Below, piece after piece: positions 35,829-45,535 of a DNA stretch of 64,000 bases. The stretch covers positions 62,001 to 126,000 of the forward strand of contig JADZEQ010000002.1 in the NCBI GenBank assembly GCA_020850455.1. The letters are read 5' to 3'. The translations under genes were made by a program, and so were the position numbers. Each line of letters begins with the position of its first letter. Positions within the stretch are counted from its first letter, which is position 1. The notes beneath the pieces were generated by a model. The model made no database searches. It was not told the DNA's origin and was given only the letters and a program-made list of their open reading frames with translations. Source of the DNA: Sphingomonadaceae bacterium. Its GTDB lineage: Bacteria > Pseudomonadota > Alphaproteobacteria > Sphingomonadales > Sphingomonadaceae.

Positions 35829-38800
35829 TCTGCTGCCTCCACCATATTGAGAGGCTCCTCCAGCCAATCGACATTTTCCAATTTGCGTACGATGACATAT
35901 TCATCGCGGTTCGACCCGACCGTGCCATAATAGTTGAAACCATAGGCCAGTTGGACATAGCCGCCGATCATATGCGTCGGTTTGAGCACCGCGCGGGTCA
36001 CACTATTGTGGATGCCGCCGCGCTGGCCGGTCAGCGGGCTGCCCGGCACGTTCACAATTTTTTCCTGCGCATGGTACATGAAGAGCGTCCCTTCCTTCAT
36101 GCGTTGCGACACGACGACCCGGGCGACGAGCGCGCCATTGCTGTTGAACGCTTCTACCCAGTCATTATCGACCAGGCCCGCGCGCGCCGCGTCGACTTCG
36201 GACATCCAGACAATCGGCCCGCCGCGCGACAGCGTCAGCAGCAATAAATTGTCGGTATAGGTCGAATGGATGCCCCATTTCTGGTGCGGGGTGATGAAAT
36301 TCAAAATGACATGCGGTTGCCCCGCCGCCTTGTCGATCATCGGCTTGACCGCCTTGGTGTCGATCGGCGGTCGATAGACGCAAAATCCCTCCCCAAAGGC
36401 GCGCATCCACAGATGATCCTGATAAAGCTGCTGCCGCCCGGTCAATGTGCGCCACGGGATGAGTTCATGGACGTTGGTGTAACCGGCATTGTAACAGACA
36501 TGCTCGCTCTCCAGCCCCGACCATGTGGGGGAGGAGATGATCTTGCGCGGCTGTGCCTGAATGTCGCGGAAGCGGATTTTTTCCTCTTCCTTCGGCAAGG
36601 CCAAATGGGTGTGGTCACGCCCGGTAAATTCGCTGAGCGCCGCCCATGCCTTTACCGCTACCTCCCCATTGGTTTCGGGCGCGAGTGAGAGGATGACTTC
36701 GGCCGCGTCAATGGCGCTGTCGATACGCGCCAACCCCTTGGCCGTCCCTTCCTCGCGCACTTCGCCGTTGAGGCCGCGCAGCAAATCCACCTCATGTCCG
36801 GTTTCCCAGCTAATCCCCTTGCCGCCATTGCCGATGCTTTCCATCAGCGGGCCGAGCGAGGTGAAGCGGCTGTAGATATTGGGGTAATCGCGCGTCACCA
36901 CCGCGACATTGGCCATGGTGACACCGGGAACAGGCACGCAATCGCCCTTGCCCCAGTCGGCGACATCAAATGGCTGGGCGATTTCGCCCGCCGTGTCGTG
37001 GAGGATGGGGGTGAGCACCACATCCTCCTCCACTCCCAACACCTCTGGCGCGACTTCGGAAAATTTGCGTGCCAGCGTCTTGAAAATTTCCCAGTCGCTT
37101 TTGGATTCCCACACCGGGTCAACCGCCGCCGACAGGGGGTGGATGAAGGGGTGCATGTCGGACGTGTTCAAATCGTCCTTTTCATACCAGCTGGCGGTTG
37201 GCAGCACGATGTCCGAATAGACGCAGGTCGTCGACATACGAAAATCGAGCGTCACCAACAGGTCGAGTTTCCCGCGCGGCGCATCGTCATGCCAGACGAC
37301 ATCATCGGGCTTTTGCGCGCCCGTTTCGCCCAGATCCTTGCCTTGCACGCCATGCGCCGTGCCGAGCAGATGTTTCAGGAAATATTCGTGTCCCTTACCC
37401 GAAGAACCGAGCAGGTTGGACCGCCAAACGAACATGTTGCGCGGCCAGTTGGCCGGATCATCCGGGTCGGTGCAGCTGAGCTGCAATTCGCCCGATTGCA
37501 GCCCCTTGGCGACATAGTCCTTCGCCGTCTCGCCCGATGCTTTGGCGGCCTTTGCCACGTCCAACGGGTTGGTTTTGAGCTGCGGGGCGCTCGGCAGCCA
37601 GCCCATGCGTTCGGCGCGCACATTATAGTCGATGAGCGCGCCCGACCAATCGCGCTTGGGCGCGGTCGGCGACAATAGCTCATCGACCCCCAGCGTTTCA
37701 TACCGCCACTGGTCGCTATGCGCATAGAAAAAGCTGGTGCCGTTCATGTGGCGCGGCGGGCGCTGCCAGTCGAGGCCAAAGGCCAAGGGCTGCCAGCCGG
37801 TCTGCGGGCGCAATTTTTCCTGCCCGACATAGTGCGACCAACCGCCACCCGATTGGCCGATGCACCCGCACATCACCAACATATTGATGATGCCGCGATA
37901 GTTCATATCCATATGGTACCAGTGGTTCAGCCCGGCACCCAAAATCACCATCGACTTGCCGCGCGTTTTTTCGGCATTGGTCGCAAATTCACGCGCGATG
38001 GTGATGATATGATCGGCCGGAACCCCGGTTATCGCCTCTGCCCAAGCAGGGGTATAGGGCGTCATGTCGGCATAATCGCGCGCGACATTGTCGCCGCCCA
38101 AGCCCCGGTCGAGCCCATAGTTGGCGCAGAACAGGTCAAAGACGGTGGCGACATAGGCCTTGCCGTCTTTGAGCGTCACCTCGCTCACCGGCACGCGGCG
38201 GTGCAGCACCTCGGCATGGTCGGTGCCCTTGAAATGGTCGTGCGCGCGATTGCCGAAATAGGGGAAGGCAACATCGACAATTGCATCATGGTCGCCATCC
38301 AGAATCGCGGTCATCCGCAATTTGGTGTCGGCACCCTTGCCGTCCTTTTCCTCCAGATTCCATTTGCCCTTGTCACCCCAGCGGAACCCGGCGCTGCCGA
38401 GCGGCGCGACCAGCTTCTTGGAAATTTCGTCAAAGGCGACGCTTTTCCATTCGGGGTTATTCTTTTCGCCCAAAGCACCCTTCAGCTCGCTCGCGCGCAG
38501 CATGGTGTCGGGAACATAGGCGCCATCCTGCTCGACAAGGCGCACGAGCATCGGGAAATCGGAATAGCGGCGGCAATAATCCTCAAAATATTCAACCTGT
38601 CGGTCGAGGTGATATTCGCGCAATATGACGTGGCCGAGCGCCATGGCGAGCGCGGCGTCAGTGCCCTGTTGCGGATTGAGCCATAGATCGGCGAACTTGG
38701 TTGCCTCTGCATAGTCGGGGGAAACCACCGCAACCTTGGTGCCGCGATAGCGTGCCTCTGTCATGAAATGCGCGTCAGGTGTGCGGGTTTGCGGGACATT

Positions 38801-39562
38801 GCTGCCCCACAGCATCAGAAAACCGGCATTATACCAGTCGGCGCTTTCGGGAACGTCGGTTTGTTCACCCCATGTCTGCGGACTGGATGGCGGCAGGTCG
38901 CAATACCAGTCATAAAAGGAAAGACAGGTGCCGCCGAGCAGCGACAAATAGCGCGCGCCAGCGGCATAGCTGACCATCGACATGGCGGGGATGGGCGAAA
39001 AGCCGACGATCCGGTCGGGTCCGTGCTTTTTGGCCGTATAGGCGTTGGCGGCGGCGATGATTTCGGTGACTTCTTCCCACACGCCGCGCACAAAGCCGCC
39101 ATGCCCGCGAATGGCGGTATAGGCGTCGCGCTTGGCCGGGTCCTCGACAATCGACGCCCATGCCGCCACCGGCGACATTTCGGCCCGCGCCGCGCGCCAC
39201 AGGCGGATGAGGCGCGAACGGATCAGCGGATATTTGAGCCGCTGGGCCGAATAAATATACCAGCTATAACTCGCCCCGCGCGGGCAACCGCGCGGTTCAT
39301 GGTTGGGCAGGTCAGGCCGTGTGCGCGGATAATCGGTCTGCTGGGTTTCCCAAGTGATGATCCCGCCCTTGACGTAGATTTTCCACGAGCAACTGCCGGT
39401 GCAATTCACGCCGTGGGTCGACCGGACGATTTTGTCATGCTGCCACCGCTGGCGATAGCCATCTTCCCAATCACGTGCTTCGGCCGTCGTTTGGCCATGC
39501 CCACCCGAAAAGCGTTCGCGCTTGCGATTGAAAAATGTCAGACGGTCGAGCAGTTGGCTCAT
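35825..39562 (-). CDS. narG: Respiratory nitrate reductase alpha subunit (Mo-bisMGD)
   Basis: 1245 residues, the normal length. The N-terminal [4Fe-4S] site is His50, Cys54, Cys58 (HGVNCTGSC) and Cys93. The molybdenum aspartate lies in the conserved FYDWYCDLPPSSPQTWGEQ segment (residues 217-235). No twin-arginine signal is present, so the active site faces the cytoplasm. It reduces nitrate to nitrite with electrons from quinol via NarI and NarH. AGGAGG precedes the ATG, 20 bases after narK. No molybdenum cofactor genes are in the window. Confidence 0.97.
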   Translation of the reverse strand: MSQLLDRLTFFNRKRERFSGGHGQTTAEARDWEDGYRQRWQHDKIVRSTHGVNCTGSCSWKIYVKGGIITWETQQTDYPRTRPDLPNHEPRGCPRGASYSWYIYSAQRLKYPLIRSRLIRLWRAARAEMSPVAAWASIVEDPAKRDAYTAIRGHGGFVRGVWEEVTEIIAAANAYTAKKHGPDRIVGFSPIPAMSMVSYAAGARYLSLLGGTCLSFYDWYCDLPPSSPQTWGEQTDVPESADWYNAGFLMLWGSNVPQTRTPDAHFMTEARYRGTKVAVVSPDYAEATKFADLWLNPQQGTDAALAMALGHVILREYHLDRQVEYFEDYCRRYSDFPMLVRLVEQDGAYVPDTMLRASELKGALGEKNNPEWKSVAFDEISKKLVAPLGSAGFRWGDKGKWNLEEKDGKGADTKLRMTAILDGDHDAIVDVAFPYFGNRAHDHFKGTDHAEVLHRRVPVSEVTLKDGKAYVATVFDLFCANYGLDRGLGGDNVARDYADMTPYTPAWAEAITGVPADHIITIAREFATNAEKTRGKSMVILGAGLNHWYHMDMNYRGIINMLVMCGCIGQSGGGWSHYVGQEKLRPQTGWQPLAFGLDWQRPPRHMNGTSFFYAHSDQWRYETLGVDELLSPTAPKRDWSGALIDYNVRAERMGWLPSAPQLKTNPLDVAKAAKASGETAKDYVAKGLQSGELQLSCTDPDDPANWPRNMFVWRSNLLGSSGKGHEYFLKHLLGTAHGVQGKDLGETGAQKPDDVVWHDDAPRGKLDLLVTLDFRMSTTCVYSDIVLPTASWYEKDDLNTSDMHPFIHPLSAAVDPVWESKSDWEIFKTLARKFSEVAPEVLGVEEDVVLTPILHDTAGEIAQPFDVADWGKGDCVPVPGVTMANVAVVTRDYPNIYSRFTSLGPLMESIGNGGKGISWETGHEVDLLRGLNGEVREEGTAKGLARIDSAIDAAEVILSLAPETNGEVAVKAWAALSEFTGRDHTHLALPKEEEKIRFRDIQAQPRKIISSPTWSGLESEHVCYNAGYTNVHELIPWRTLTGRQQLYQDHLWMRAFGEGFCVYRPPIDTKAVKPMIDKAAGQPHVILNFITPHQKWGIHSTYTDNLLLLTLSRGGPIVWMSEVDAARAGLVDNDWVEAFNSNGALVARVVVSQRMKEGTLFMYHAQEKIVNVPGSPLTGQRGGIHNSVTRAVLKPTHMIGGYVQLAYGFNYYGTVGSNRDEYVIVRKLENVDWLEEPLNMVEAAE

Positions 39563-39582
39563 TTCTTCCTCCTAAAGACCCT

Positions 39583-42297
39583 TCATGCCGCTTGGCTGGC
39601 GAGCGGACGGGCTTGACGTTCCAATGCGTAAAGCACGCCGCCGGGGCGCGAATATATGACCCATGTCAAAGCAGCGCAGCTGGCATAAAAAATTACAAAG
39701 CCGATCAGCGCCGCCATCGGCGAACCCGTCGCGGCGATCGAGCTGCCGAAACTTTTGGGGATGAAAAAGGCCCCATAAGCAGCAACCGCACTGGTGAAAC
39801 CGACAATCGCCGCCGATTCCTTTTCCGCCTGCCGCTGACGCGCCGGGCCCGACAATTCGGGCATCAACCGGGCGATTTCCCCGCCCATGATGTTGGGGAT
39901 CATCTGGAAAGTCGATGCGTTGCCGATCCCGCTCACCAGGAAGATAAAGATAAAGCTGCCCAAAAAGCCCCAGAAATGCCCAACCGACAGGAAATGGCCC
40001 ACGCCGACCACCCCGGCAATCATCCCGATGAACACCCAGAATGTCACGCGCGCGCCGCCCCATTTGTCGGCCATCCAGCCGCTGAATGCCCGCGACAAGG
40101 CGCCGACCAACGGCCCCAGAAAGACATATTTGAGCGCATCAACCGTCGGGAAGGCATGTTTGGCGAGCAGCGGCAGCCCCGCCGAAAAGCCGATGAAGCT
40201 GCCAAAGGTGCCGGTATAGAGCCAGCACATCAGCCAATTATGGCTGCGCTGGAAAATCACCGATTGCTCGGCAAAGCTCGCCTTGGCATCGGCGATATCA
40301 TTCATGCCGATCCACGCAATCAGGCTGGATGCGATGATGAAGGGCACCCAGATGAAGCCGGCATTTTGCAGCCACAGGGGCGGCGCATCGCCGACATGGA
40401 CGCTGGCCCCGCCCAATATGCCAAAGACCCCGCTGGTGATGGTGATCGGCACGATAAACTGCATCGCCGAAACGCCCAAATTGCCCAACCCGGCGTTGAG
40501 CGCCATCGCGTTGCCCTTTTTCGCCTTGGGGAAGAAAAAGCTGATGTTCGACATGGAAGAAGCGAAATTGCCGCCGCCCAGCCCGCACAGCAAAGCTAGG
40601 ACGAGGAAGATGATATAGGGGGTTTCGGGGTTCTGCACCGCATAGCCGATGCCAAAGGCGGGGATGAGCAGGCTCGCGGTGCTCAGCGTTGTCCACAAAC
40701 GGCCCCCGAATATCGGCACCATGAAGCTGTAAAATATGCGGAACGTCGCCCCCGACAGGCCGGGCAGCGCCGCCAGCCAGAATAGTTGGTCGGTGCTATA
40801 GGCAAAGCCCGCCTTGGGCAGTTCGGCAACCACCATCGACCAGACCATCCACACCGCAAAGGCGAGGAAGAGCGCAGGGATCGAAATATACAAATTACGT
40901 CGGGCAATTTTTTCGCCCGTAGTCTCCCAAAATTCCGGGTCTTCGACATCCCATTTTTCGAGCACGCGTTGCGGCATGCCATGCTTGGCCGGGTCGTGCA
41001 CATCCACCAGTTCGGGGAATTGCGGCAGGCTGCGCGGATCAAGCCCACTGGCCTTTTGTTCCATCTGGCGAATGGCAAAATGCATCCAGGCCAGCGCCAC
41101 CGCGACCAGGAAAAACAGCACGGCAAAACAGCTTGTCCAGATGTTGGTGAGGTCGCTGGCGATGCCAAAGACGATGGGCAGGACAAAGCCGCCAAGCCCG
41201 CCAACCATGCCGACCATGCCGCCGACGGCCCCCACATCCTTGGGGAAATAGACGGGGATATGCTTGAACACCGCCGCTTTGCCGAGCGACATGAAAAAGC
41301 CCAAGACAAAGGTCAGCAGGACAAAGGGCACCAAACCCATGGAGGTGGCGAAATGAATGTCACCGCGTACGCCATGCACGACATAGTCGGTCGGCGGATA
41401 AGAGAGCATGAACAGCGCGACGAGCGACACGCCAAAGGTCGCATACATTATTTTGCGGGCGCCATATTTGTCCGACAACATGCCGCCATAGGCACGAAAA
41501 ACAGATGCGGAGAGGGAGAATATCGCCGCCAAAATGCCCGCCGTTTCCAAACCCAGCCCATATACTTCGGACAGATATTTGGGCAGCCACAAAGCCAGCG
41601 CCACAAACGCCCCAAAGACAAAGAAATAATAGAGCGAAAAGCGCCAAACCTGCTGATGGCGCAGCGGTTGCAATTGCTCCCTTATGGTGCGCGGTGCTTC
41701 ACCGCTGGCCCGCCGCGCGATCAAATCCGGCTCATCCTTGGCAATCAGGAAAAAGGCAGCAGCAGTCAGCGCCAATACGACCGCCCAAATTTGCGCGACC
41801 GCCGTCCAGCCCATCGCCAACATCACCATCGGCGCAAGCAATTTGGTGACCGCTGCCCCCATATTGCCCATGCCGAAAATGCCGAGCGCCACCCCCTGCC
41901 GCGCGGGCGGGAAGAATTTGGTGACATAAACGACGCCAACCGCAAAGCCGCCGCCAGCCAAACCCAGCCCCAATGCGGCGAACAAGGTAAAAATATAGCT
42001 GTGCGCCATCGACAGTAAGTAGGTCGAAAAGGCCGACGCCAGCATGGTCAACGCAAAGATGCGCCGTGCCCCATATTGTTCAGCCCATATGCCGAGCAAC
42101 GGTCGGGCAATCGACCCGGTCAGTACCGGCGTTCCGACCAACAGGCCAAATTGCGTATCGCTCAACCCCAGTTCGGTCTTTAACTCGATGCCGATGATCG
42201 CAAAGATCGTCCACACCGCAAAACAAATGGTAAAGGCACTGGTGGACAGCCACAAAGCGGCAGCTTGCGCACGACTGGCTGGCATGGCGTTCGACAT
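39583..42297 (-). CDS. narK: Fused nitrate/nitrite transporter (NarK1-NarK2)
   Basis: 904 residues: two complete 12-helix MFS nitrate transporters in one chain. The N-terminal half (about 1-430) has GGGFAVGVVYVTKFFPP and GNMGAAVTKL, as in NarK1-type nitrate/proton symporters. The C-terminal half (about 470-904) has SNISFFFPKAKKGNAMALNA and GNLGVSAMQF, as in NarK2-type nitrate/nitrite antiporters. A cytoplasmic linker (QMEQKASGLDPRSLPQFP...) joins them. The same fusion is known in Paracoccus. It heads the nar operon. An FNR-type box lies 60 bases before the start. ATG 42297 follows AAGG; a TTG five codons upstream is an alternative. Confidence 0.95.
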   Translation of the reverse strand: MSNAMPASRAQAAALWLSTSAFTICFAVWTIFAIIGIELKTELGLSDTQFGLLVGTPVLTGSIARPLLGIWAEQYGARRIFALTMLASAFSTYLLSMAHSYIFTLFAALGLGLAGGGFAVGVVYVTKFFPPARQGVALGIFGMGNMGAAVTKLLAPMVMLAMGWTAVAQIWAVVLALTAAAFFLIAKDEPDLIARRASGEAPRTIREQLQPLRHQQVWRFSLYYFFVFGAFVALALWLPKYLSEVYGLGLETAGILAAIFSLSASVFRAYGGMLSDKYGARKIMYATFGVSLVALFMLSYPPTDYVVHGVRGDIHFATSMGLVPFVLLTFVLGFFMSLGKAAVFKHIPVYFPKDVGAVGGMVGMVGGLGGFVLPIVFGIASDLTNIWTSCFAVLFFLVAVALAWMHFAIRQMEQKASGLDPRSLPQFPELVDVHDPAKHGMPQRVLEKWDVEDPEFWETTGEKIARRNLYISIPALFLAFAVWMVWSMVVAELPKAGFAYSTDQLFWLAALPGLSGATFRIFYSFMVPIFGGRLWTTLSTASLLIPAFGIGYAVQNPETPYIIFLVLALLCGLGGGNFASSMSNISFFFPKAKKGNAMALNAGLGNLGVSAMQFIVPITITSGVFGILGGASVHVGDAPPLWLQNAGFIWVPFIIASSLIAWIGMNDIADAKASFAEQSVIFQRSHNWLMCWLYTGTFGSFIGFSAGLPLLAKHAFPTVDALKYVFLGPLVGALSRAFSGWMADKWGGARVTFWVFIGMIAGVVGVGHFLSVGHFWGFLGSFIFIFLVSGIGNASTFQMIPNIMGGEIARLMPELSGPARQRQAEKESAAIVGFTSAVAAYGAFFIPKSFGSSIAATGSPMAALIGFVIFYASCAALTWVIYSRPGGVLYALERQARPLASQAA

Positions 42298-42356
42298 ATT
42301 AGGCACCTTCAAACAGCAATTCGATGGCCTATTGGTCTATGCCCCGCGATAGCATG

Positions 42357-42370
42357 TTGACGTGGATCAA
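42357..42370 (-). promoter_or_regulatory. FNR/FixK/Dnr-type box before narK
   Basis: TTGATCCACGTCAA on the minus strand: a full ATCAA-type half and a half with one change, matching the family core TTGA-N6-TCAA exactly. It is centred about 66 bases before the narK ATG. A promoter with the box at -41.5 would start near 42322. It fits anaerobic or NO-dependent activation of the nar operon. Confidence 0.75.
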
Positions 42371-42430
42371 GACAGTGCCACTTTATGGCCATAATATTTT
42401 TTTGTCCCGCCGCCGCCATGGATTAGGCTG

Positions 42431-43054
42431 ATGAGTGCGCCGCCCAAAACCCGTCTGGTCGTCGATGCTGCCGAAGTTGCCGCCATTCGCCGCGCCGTTA
42501 TCCATGCCGACGTCAGCCTGCTCGGCGGGCAATATGCCATCGCCAATGATACCCATGTCGACGCGCTGGTCACTTTATTGGTCGATCCCCGAGTATCCGA
42601 CCCCATTTATGATTTGCCGCGCCCGATCACCCCGCCCAATATCCGCCACTGGGTCACCCAAGCGCGTGCCGCGCAAACGCGGGGGGAGGCTATTTTATGT
42701 GTCATGCTGGATATGGCGGGGGCGGCCACAGGCTATAGCTATTTCACCATATGGCCCGATTTTTCGGCGGCTGAGATCGGCGGTGCCCACCGGCCCGATG
42801 GTCAAAGCAGGGGGCTGGGCGGCGCGGGAGCATTGCGCAGTTTTGACTGGATGTTTGAGCATCTGGGCGTGCGCCTCATCTGCTTGACGGCAGCAAAGGA
42901 TAATATCCGTTCGGCCCGGTTGATCACCCATGCCGGTTTTACCCCGATGGGCGAACGGACCAGCACCCGCCCCGACGGCAGCACGCGCGAATCGCTATAT
43001 TGGGAAATGCAGCGCGATGATTGGCGCGCGCTTCATGCCAAGGCGTTGCGATAG
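42431..43054 (+). CDS. GNAT family acetyltransferase
   Basis: 207 residues, similar to RimJ/RimL-type acetyltransferases. FSAAEIGGAHRPDGQSRGLGGAGAL carries the acetyl-CoA loop, and the end segment AKDNIRSARLITHAGFTPMGERT is the family's NxxSxxLxxxxGF motif. It is transcribed away from narK, so the box at 42357-42370 might also affect it. It overlaps the convergent SnoaL/LEH-like gene by 22 bases. Acceptor unknown. Confidence 0.75.
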   Translation: MSAPPKTRLVVDAAEVAAIRRAVIHADVSLLGGQYAIANDTHVDALVTLLVDPRVSDPIYDLPRPITPPNIRHWVTQARAAQTRGEAILCVMLDMAGAATGYSYFTIWPDFSAAEIGGAHRPDGQSRGLGGAGALRSFDWMFEHLGVRLICLTAAKDNIRSARLITHAGFTPMGERTSTRPDGSTRESLYWEMQRDDWRALHAKALR

Positions 43055-43407
43055 GTCGCCATGTCGAAATAGTCGCGCCACAGCGCAATCTTGCCGTCGC
43101 GCAGTTCGAACACGCCGCAACAGGGCAAATCGACCTTTTTATCGCCGACCTGTGTGCGGTCGAGCCGTTCGGCGATGACGATATCGCCCGCGCCCATTAT
43201 GTGGAGTATGTCCCAGTCGGTCGCGCTCCACCCGTTGATGAAGGCAGCGATAAAGGCGCGAAGCGTGGCCTTTCCCTGCACCGGCGCGATCGGCATATTA
43301 TGATATACGCCATCGTCGGCGAAAAATTCGACGATCTGATCGATGTCGAGAGTCGACCAGCTGGCAATGAAGCGCCGCACCAACGCAATATTTTCCGATG
43401 TCGCCAT
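43033..43407 (-). CDS. Limonene-epoxide hydrolase/SnoaL-like (NTF2 fold) protein
   Basis: 124-residue NTF2-fold protein: NIALVRRFIASWSTLDIDQI, FFADDGVYHNMPIAPVQGK and the C-terminal FELRDGKIALWRDYFDMATY resemble limonene-1,2-epoxide hydrolases, whose Asp-Arg-Asp catalytic set appears matched by D, R and D in ERLDRTQV and WRDYFD. The substrate is unknown; the family also contains non-enzymes. The convergent acetyltransferase overlaps its end. The box at 43470-43483 lies between it and the CopD-like gene. Confidence 0.72.
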   Translation of the reverse strand: MATSENIALVRRFIASWSTLDIDQIVEFFADDGVYHNMPIAPVQGKATLRAFIAAFINGWSATDWDILHIMGAGDIVIAERLDRTQVGDKKVDLPCCGVFELRDGKIALWRDYFDMATYRNALA

Positions 43408-43469
43408 TTACGCCCCCTATATGCTGCGCCCTGCATGCTGCGCGCAAAATCCACCATTTCCAAGCCATT

Positions 43470-43483
43470 TTGACCGTGATCAA
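43470..43483 (+). promoter_or_regulatory. FNR/FixK/Dnr-type box before the CopD-like/NnrS genes
   Basis: TTGACCGTGATCAA, again one full half-site and one half with C, as in the narK box. Its centre is about 52 bases before the CopD-like ATG, so with -41.5 placement the transcript would start about 10 bases before that ATG. A GATACA sequence is near where a -10 element is expected. Confidence 0.72.
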
Positions 43484-43528
43484 AGATGCTACTGCACCTG
43501 CGATACATGGGCGATGGTGGAGCATATT

Positions 43529-43993
43529 ATGGATGATTTTGCGATTGCCCGGGCGCTGCATGTCGCAGCGGTGGTTTTATGGATTGGTGGGGTTGGTTTC
43601 GTCACCTTGGTCGCCATGCCCGCCATTCGCCAACAGGCAAAGGATGTGGACCGGCTGCACGCCTTTCACGCGCTGGAAAAGGGGTTTGCCGGGCAAGCGC
43701 GTATCTGGGTGCTGATTGCCGGGGCCAGCGGCTTCTGGATGGTATGGCGCACCCACATGTGGCAGCGCTTTGTCGAGGCGCAATTTTGGTGGATGTGGGC
43801 GATGGTCATCGTTTGGGCAGGCTTTGCCGCCATGCTTTTCATCATCGAGCCCTTTTTCCTGCACAAGAAAATGACGTCGACAACGGCGGATGGCAGCCGT
43901 TTTGCGCGGATGGAACGCATGCACCGTATCGCGCTCTTGGCGTCCATAGTGGCGGTGATCGGCGCGGTCGGCGGCGCGCATGGGGCGTGGTAG
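43529..43993 (+). CDS. CopD-like four-helix membrane protein
   Basis: 154 residues with four membrane helices (about 6-28, 52-72, 80-105, 130-150). The start MDDFAIARALHVAAVVLWIGG with the His in the first helix, HAFHALEKGFAGQARIW and MERMHRIALLAS resemble CopD/YnfA-like integral membrane proteins that can bind heme or copper. GGAG seven bases before ATG 43529 supports the start. It leads nnrS by 27 bases behind an FNR-type box, so it is likely part of the nitrate/NO response. Confidence 0.7.
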   Translation: MDDFAIARALHVAAVVLWIGGVGFVTLVAMPAIRQQAKDVDRLHAFHALEKGFAGQARIWVLIAGASGFWMVWRTHMWQRFVEAQFWWMWAMVIVWAGFAAMLFIIEPFFLHKKMTSTTADGSRFARMERMHRIALLASIVAVIGAVGGAHGAW

Positions 43994-44020
43994 AATTAAA
44001 ATGGGCAGGAGGATTTGGAC

Positions 44021-45268
44021 ATGCAGACTGGGGTGATTCTGGCCGCGCCACATCGCGCGCTGTTTCTGGTCGGCACATTGGCGTTGGCGCTGGGCATGCT
44101 GTGGTGGCTGACTGTCCTGTCCGGCCTATATTATATGACCCCGGCCCCGGCGGGTGGCCTCGTGCCACAAAGCCTGCTCCATGCGCCATTGCTGCTGTTT
44201 TTGGCGCTGCCACCGCTGTTCTTTGGCTTTCTCCTCACGGTTTTTCCGCGCTGGATGGGCTTTCCCGACCTAGATCGGCCCGCCTATGCGCCGGTTGCCG
44301 CGCTCTATGCACTTGGCCTCATCTTCGCGGCCATCGCACTCCCCAGCGGCAGCGATTTCTGGCTAAAGCCCGCCTTTTGCAGCGGCCTTCTCGCGATGCT
44401 TTGGGCCTATTTTTGGTTGTGGCGGCTGGCACTGGCCGAACGGCGCGAAGGGCGCGGCCCGACATGGCATAGTTGGTCGATATTGGCCGCGCTCACCATG
44501 GGGTTCATCGCACAAGCGGTGATGCTATCCTTCCTCCACGACCCGGCGAACGGCCATGTCATGCTGGCCAATCAATTGGGGCTTTGGGGCTTTACCATCC
44601 CCGTTTTCTTCACCGTCTGCCACCGCATGCTGCCCTTTTTCGCGGGCAATGTCGTTGCGGGCTATGTCCGCTGGCGGCCGATGTGGCTGCTGGGCGCATT
44701 TTGGGCGGGCACCATGATATTGGTTTTGGGCATGGTTTATGCCCAATTTGGCAGCGCCGCACCCGCCGATCATGGCGCACACCATGTGCATTTTGACAAT
44801 TTGGCACATATATTGGGTGCAGCTTTGCTCACCGCGCTCAGCGCGCTGATGACCTATAAATGGTGGCCGCGCGGACGCGCACCTGCGCTGCTGTGGGTGT
44901 TGATCATCGGCTTTGCATGGGCCCCTATCGGCTATGGGCTGGCGCTGCTCACCGCATGGGGGGTGCCGCTCGGTCGGGCGAGCGAACATGCGCTGACCAT
45001 CGGCTTTGCGTCGAGCCTGATTATCGCGATGGTGACGCGCGTGACGCAGGGCCATTCGGGTCGCCCACTTGTCCTGCCGCTGGTCGGCACCATCGGCTTT
45101 GTCGGCATGCAATTGGCGGCGCTGGCACGCGTGGGTGCCGCCATCCACGCCGAAAATGGCCCATGGCTGGTAATATCGGCGGGCATTTTCCTTGTCGCGC
45201 TGCTGCCGTGGGTGCTACGCAACGCGCGCATTTACCTGGCCCCGCGCGTCGATGGTCGACCGGGCTAA
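44021..45268 (+). CDS. nnrS: NnrS family heme-copper membrane protein
   Basis: 415 residues with about 12 membrane helices. APHRALFLVG at the start, CHRMLPFFAGNV, FDNLAHILGAA and EHALTIGFASSLIIAMVTRVTQGHSGR are NnrS hallmarks with conserved histidines. NnrS proteins protect cells from nitric oxide stress and occur near denitrification genes. AGGAGG eight bases before ATG 44021 fixes the start. No nitrite or NO reductase gene is present in the window, so NO may arise from nitrite made by Nar. Confidence 0.9.
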   Translation: MQTGVILAAPHRALFLVGTLALALGMLWWLTVLSGLYYMTPAPAGGLVPQSLLHAPLLLFLALPPLFFGFLLTVFPRWMGFPDLDRPAYAPVAALYALGLIFAAIALPSGSDFWLKPAFCSGLLAMLWAYFWLWRLALAERREGRGPTWHSWSILAALTMGFIAQAVMLSFLHDPANGHVMLANQLGLWGFTIPVFFTVCHRMLPFFAGNVVAGYVRWRPMWLLGAFWAGTMILVLGMVYAQFGSAAPADHGAHHVHFDNLAHILGAALLTALSALMTYKWWPRGRAPALLWVLIIGFAWAPIGYGLALLTAWGVPLGRASEHALTIGFASSLIIAMVTRVTQGHSGRPLVLPLVGTIGFVGMQLAALARVGAAIHAENGPWLVISAGIFLVALLPWVLRNARIYLAPRVDGRPG

Positions 45269-45272
45269 GGCG

Positions 45273-45533
45273 CTAATTCGCCTTTGCCGCCACCGATGCG
45301 CGAATTTGCCACAGCGTCAAAATGCCAATCGCCGCCCAGATGATGTTGAGCACGGCGGATGGAAAGGCGCCATTATAGCCCGAATTGATGACAAAGCCTG
45401 CAGCGCCAATGATGTTCATCCATTGATAGGGGCGGCCGCGTGCCTCCAACCGCCCCATCGACAACAGAATATAGGCCGCCAAAATTGTAACCGCAGCGGC
45501 CCATCCAATGGCTTCAATAAGGATGCGTTCCAA
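45273..45533 (-). CDS. CBU_0592-type small membrane protein
   Basis: 86 residues with three short membrane helices and the conserved RGRPYQWMNIIGAAGFVINSG segment of the CBU_0592 family. Its start lies two bases after the acnA stop on the same strand, so it is cotranscribed with acnA. Function unknown. Confidence 0.78.
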   Translation of the reverse strand: MERILIEAIGWAAAVTILAAYILLSMGRLEARGRPYQWMNIIGAAGFVINSGYNGAFPSAVLNIIWAAIGILTLWQIRASVAAKAN

Positions 45534-45535
45534 TA

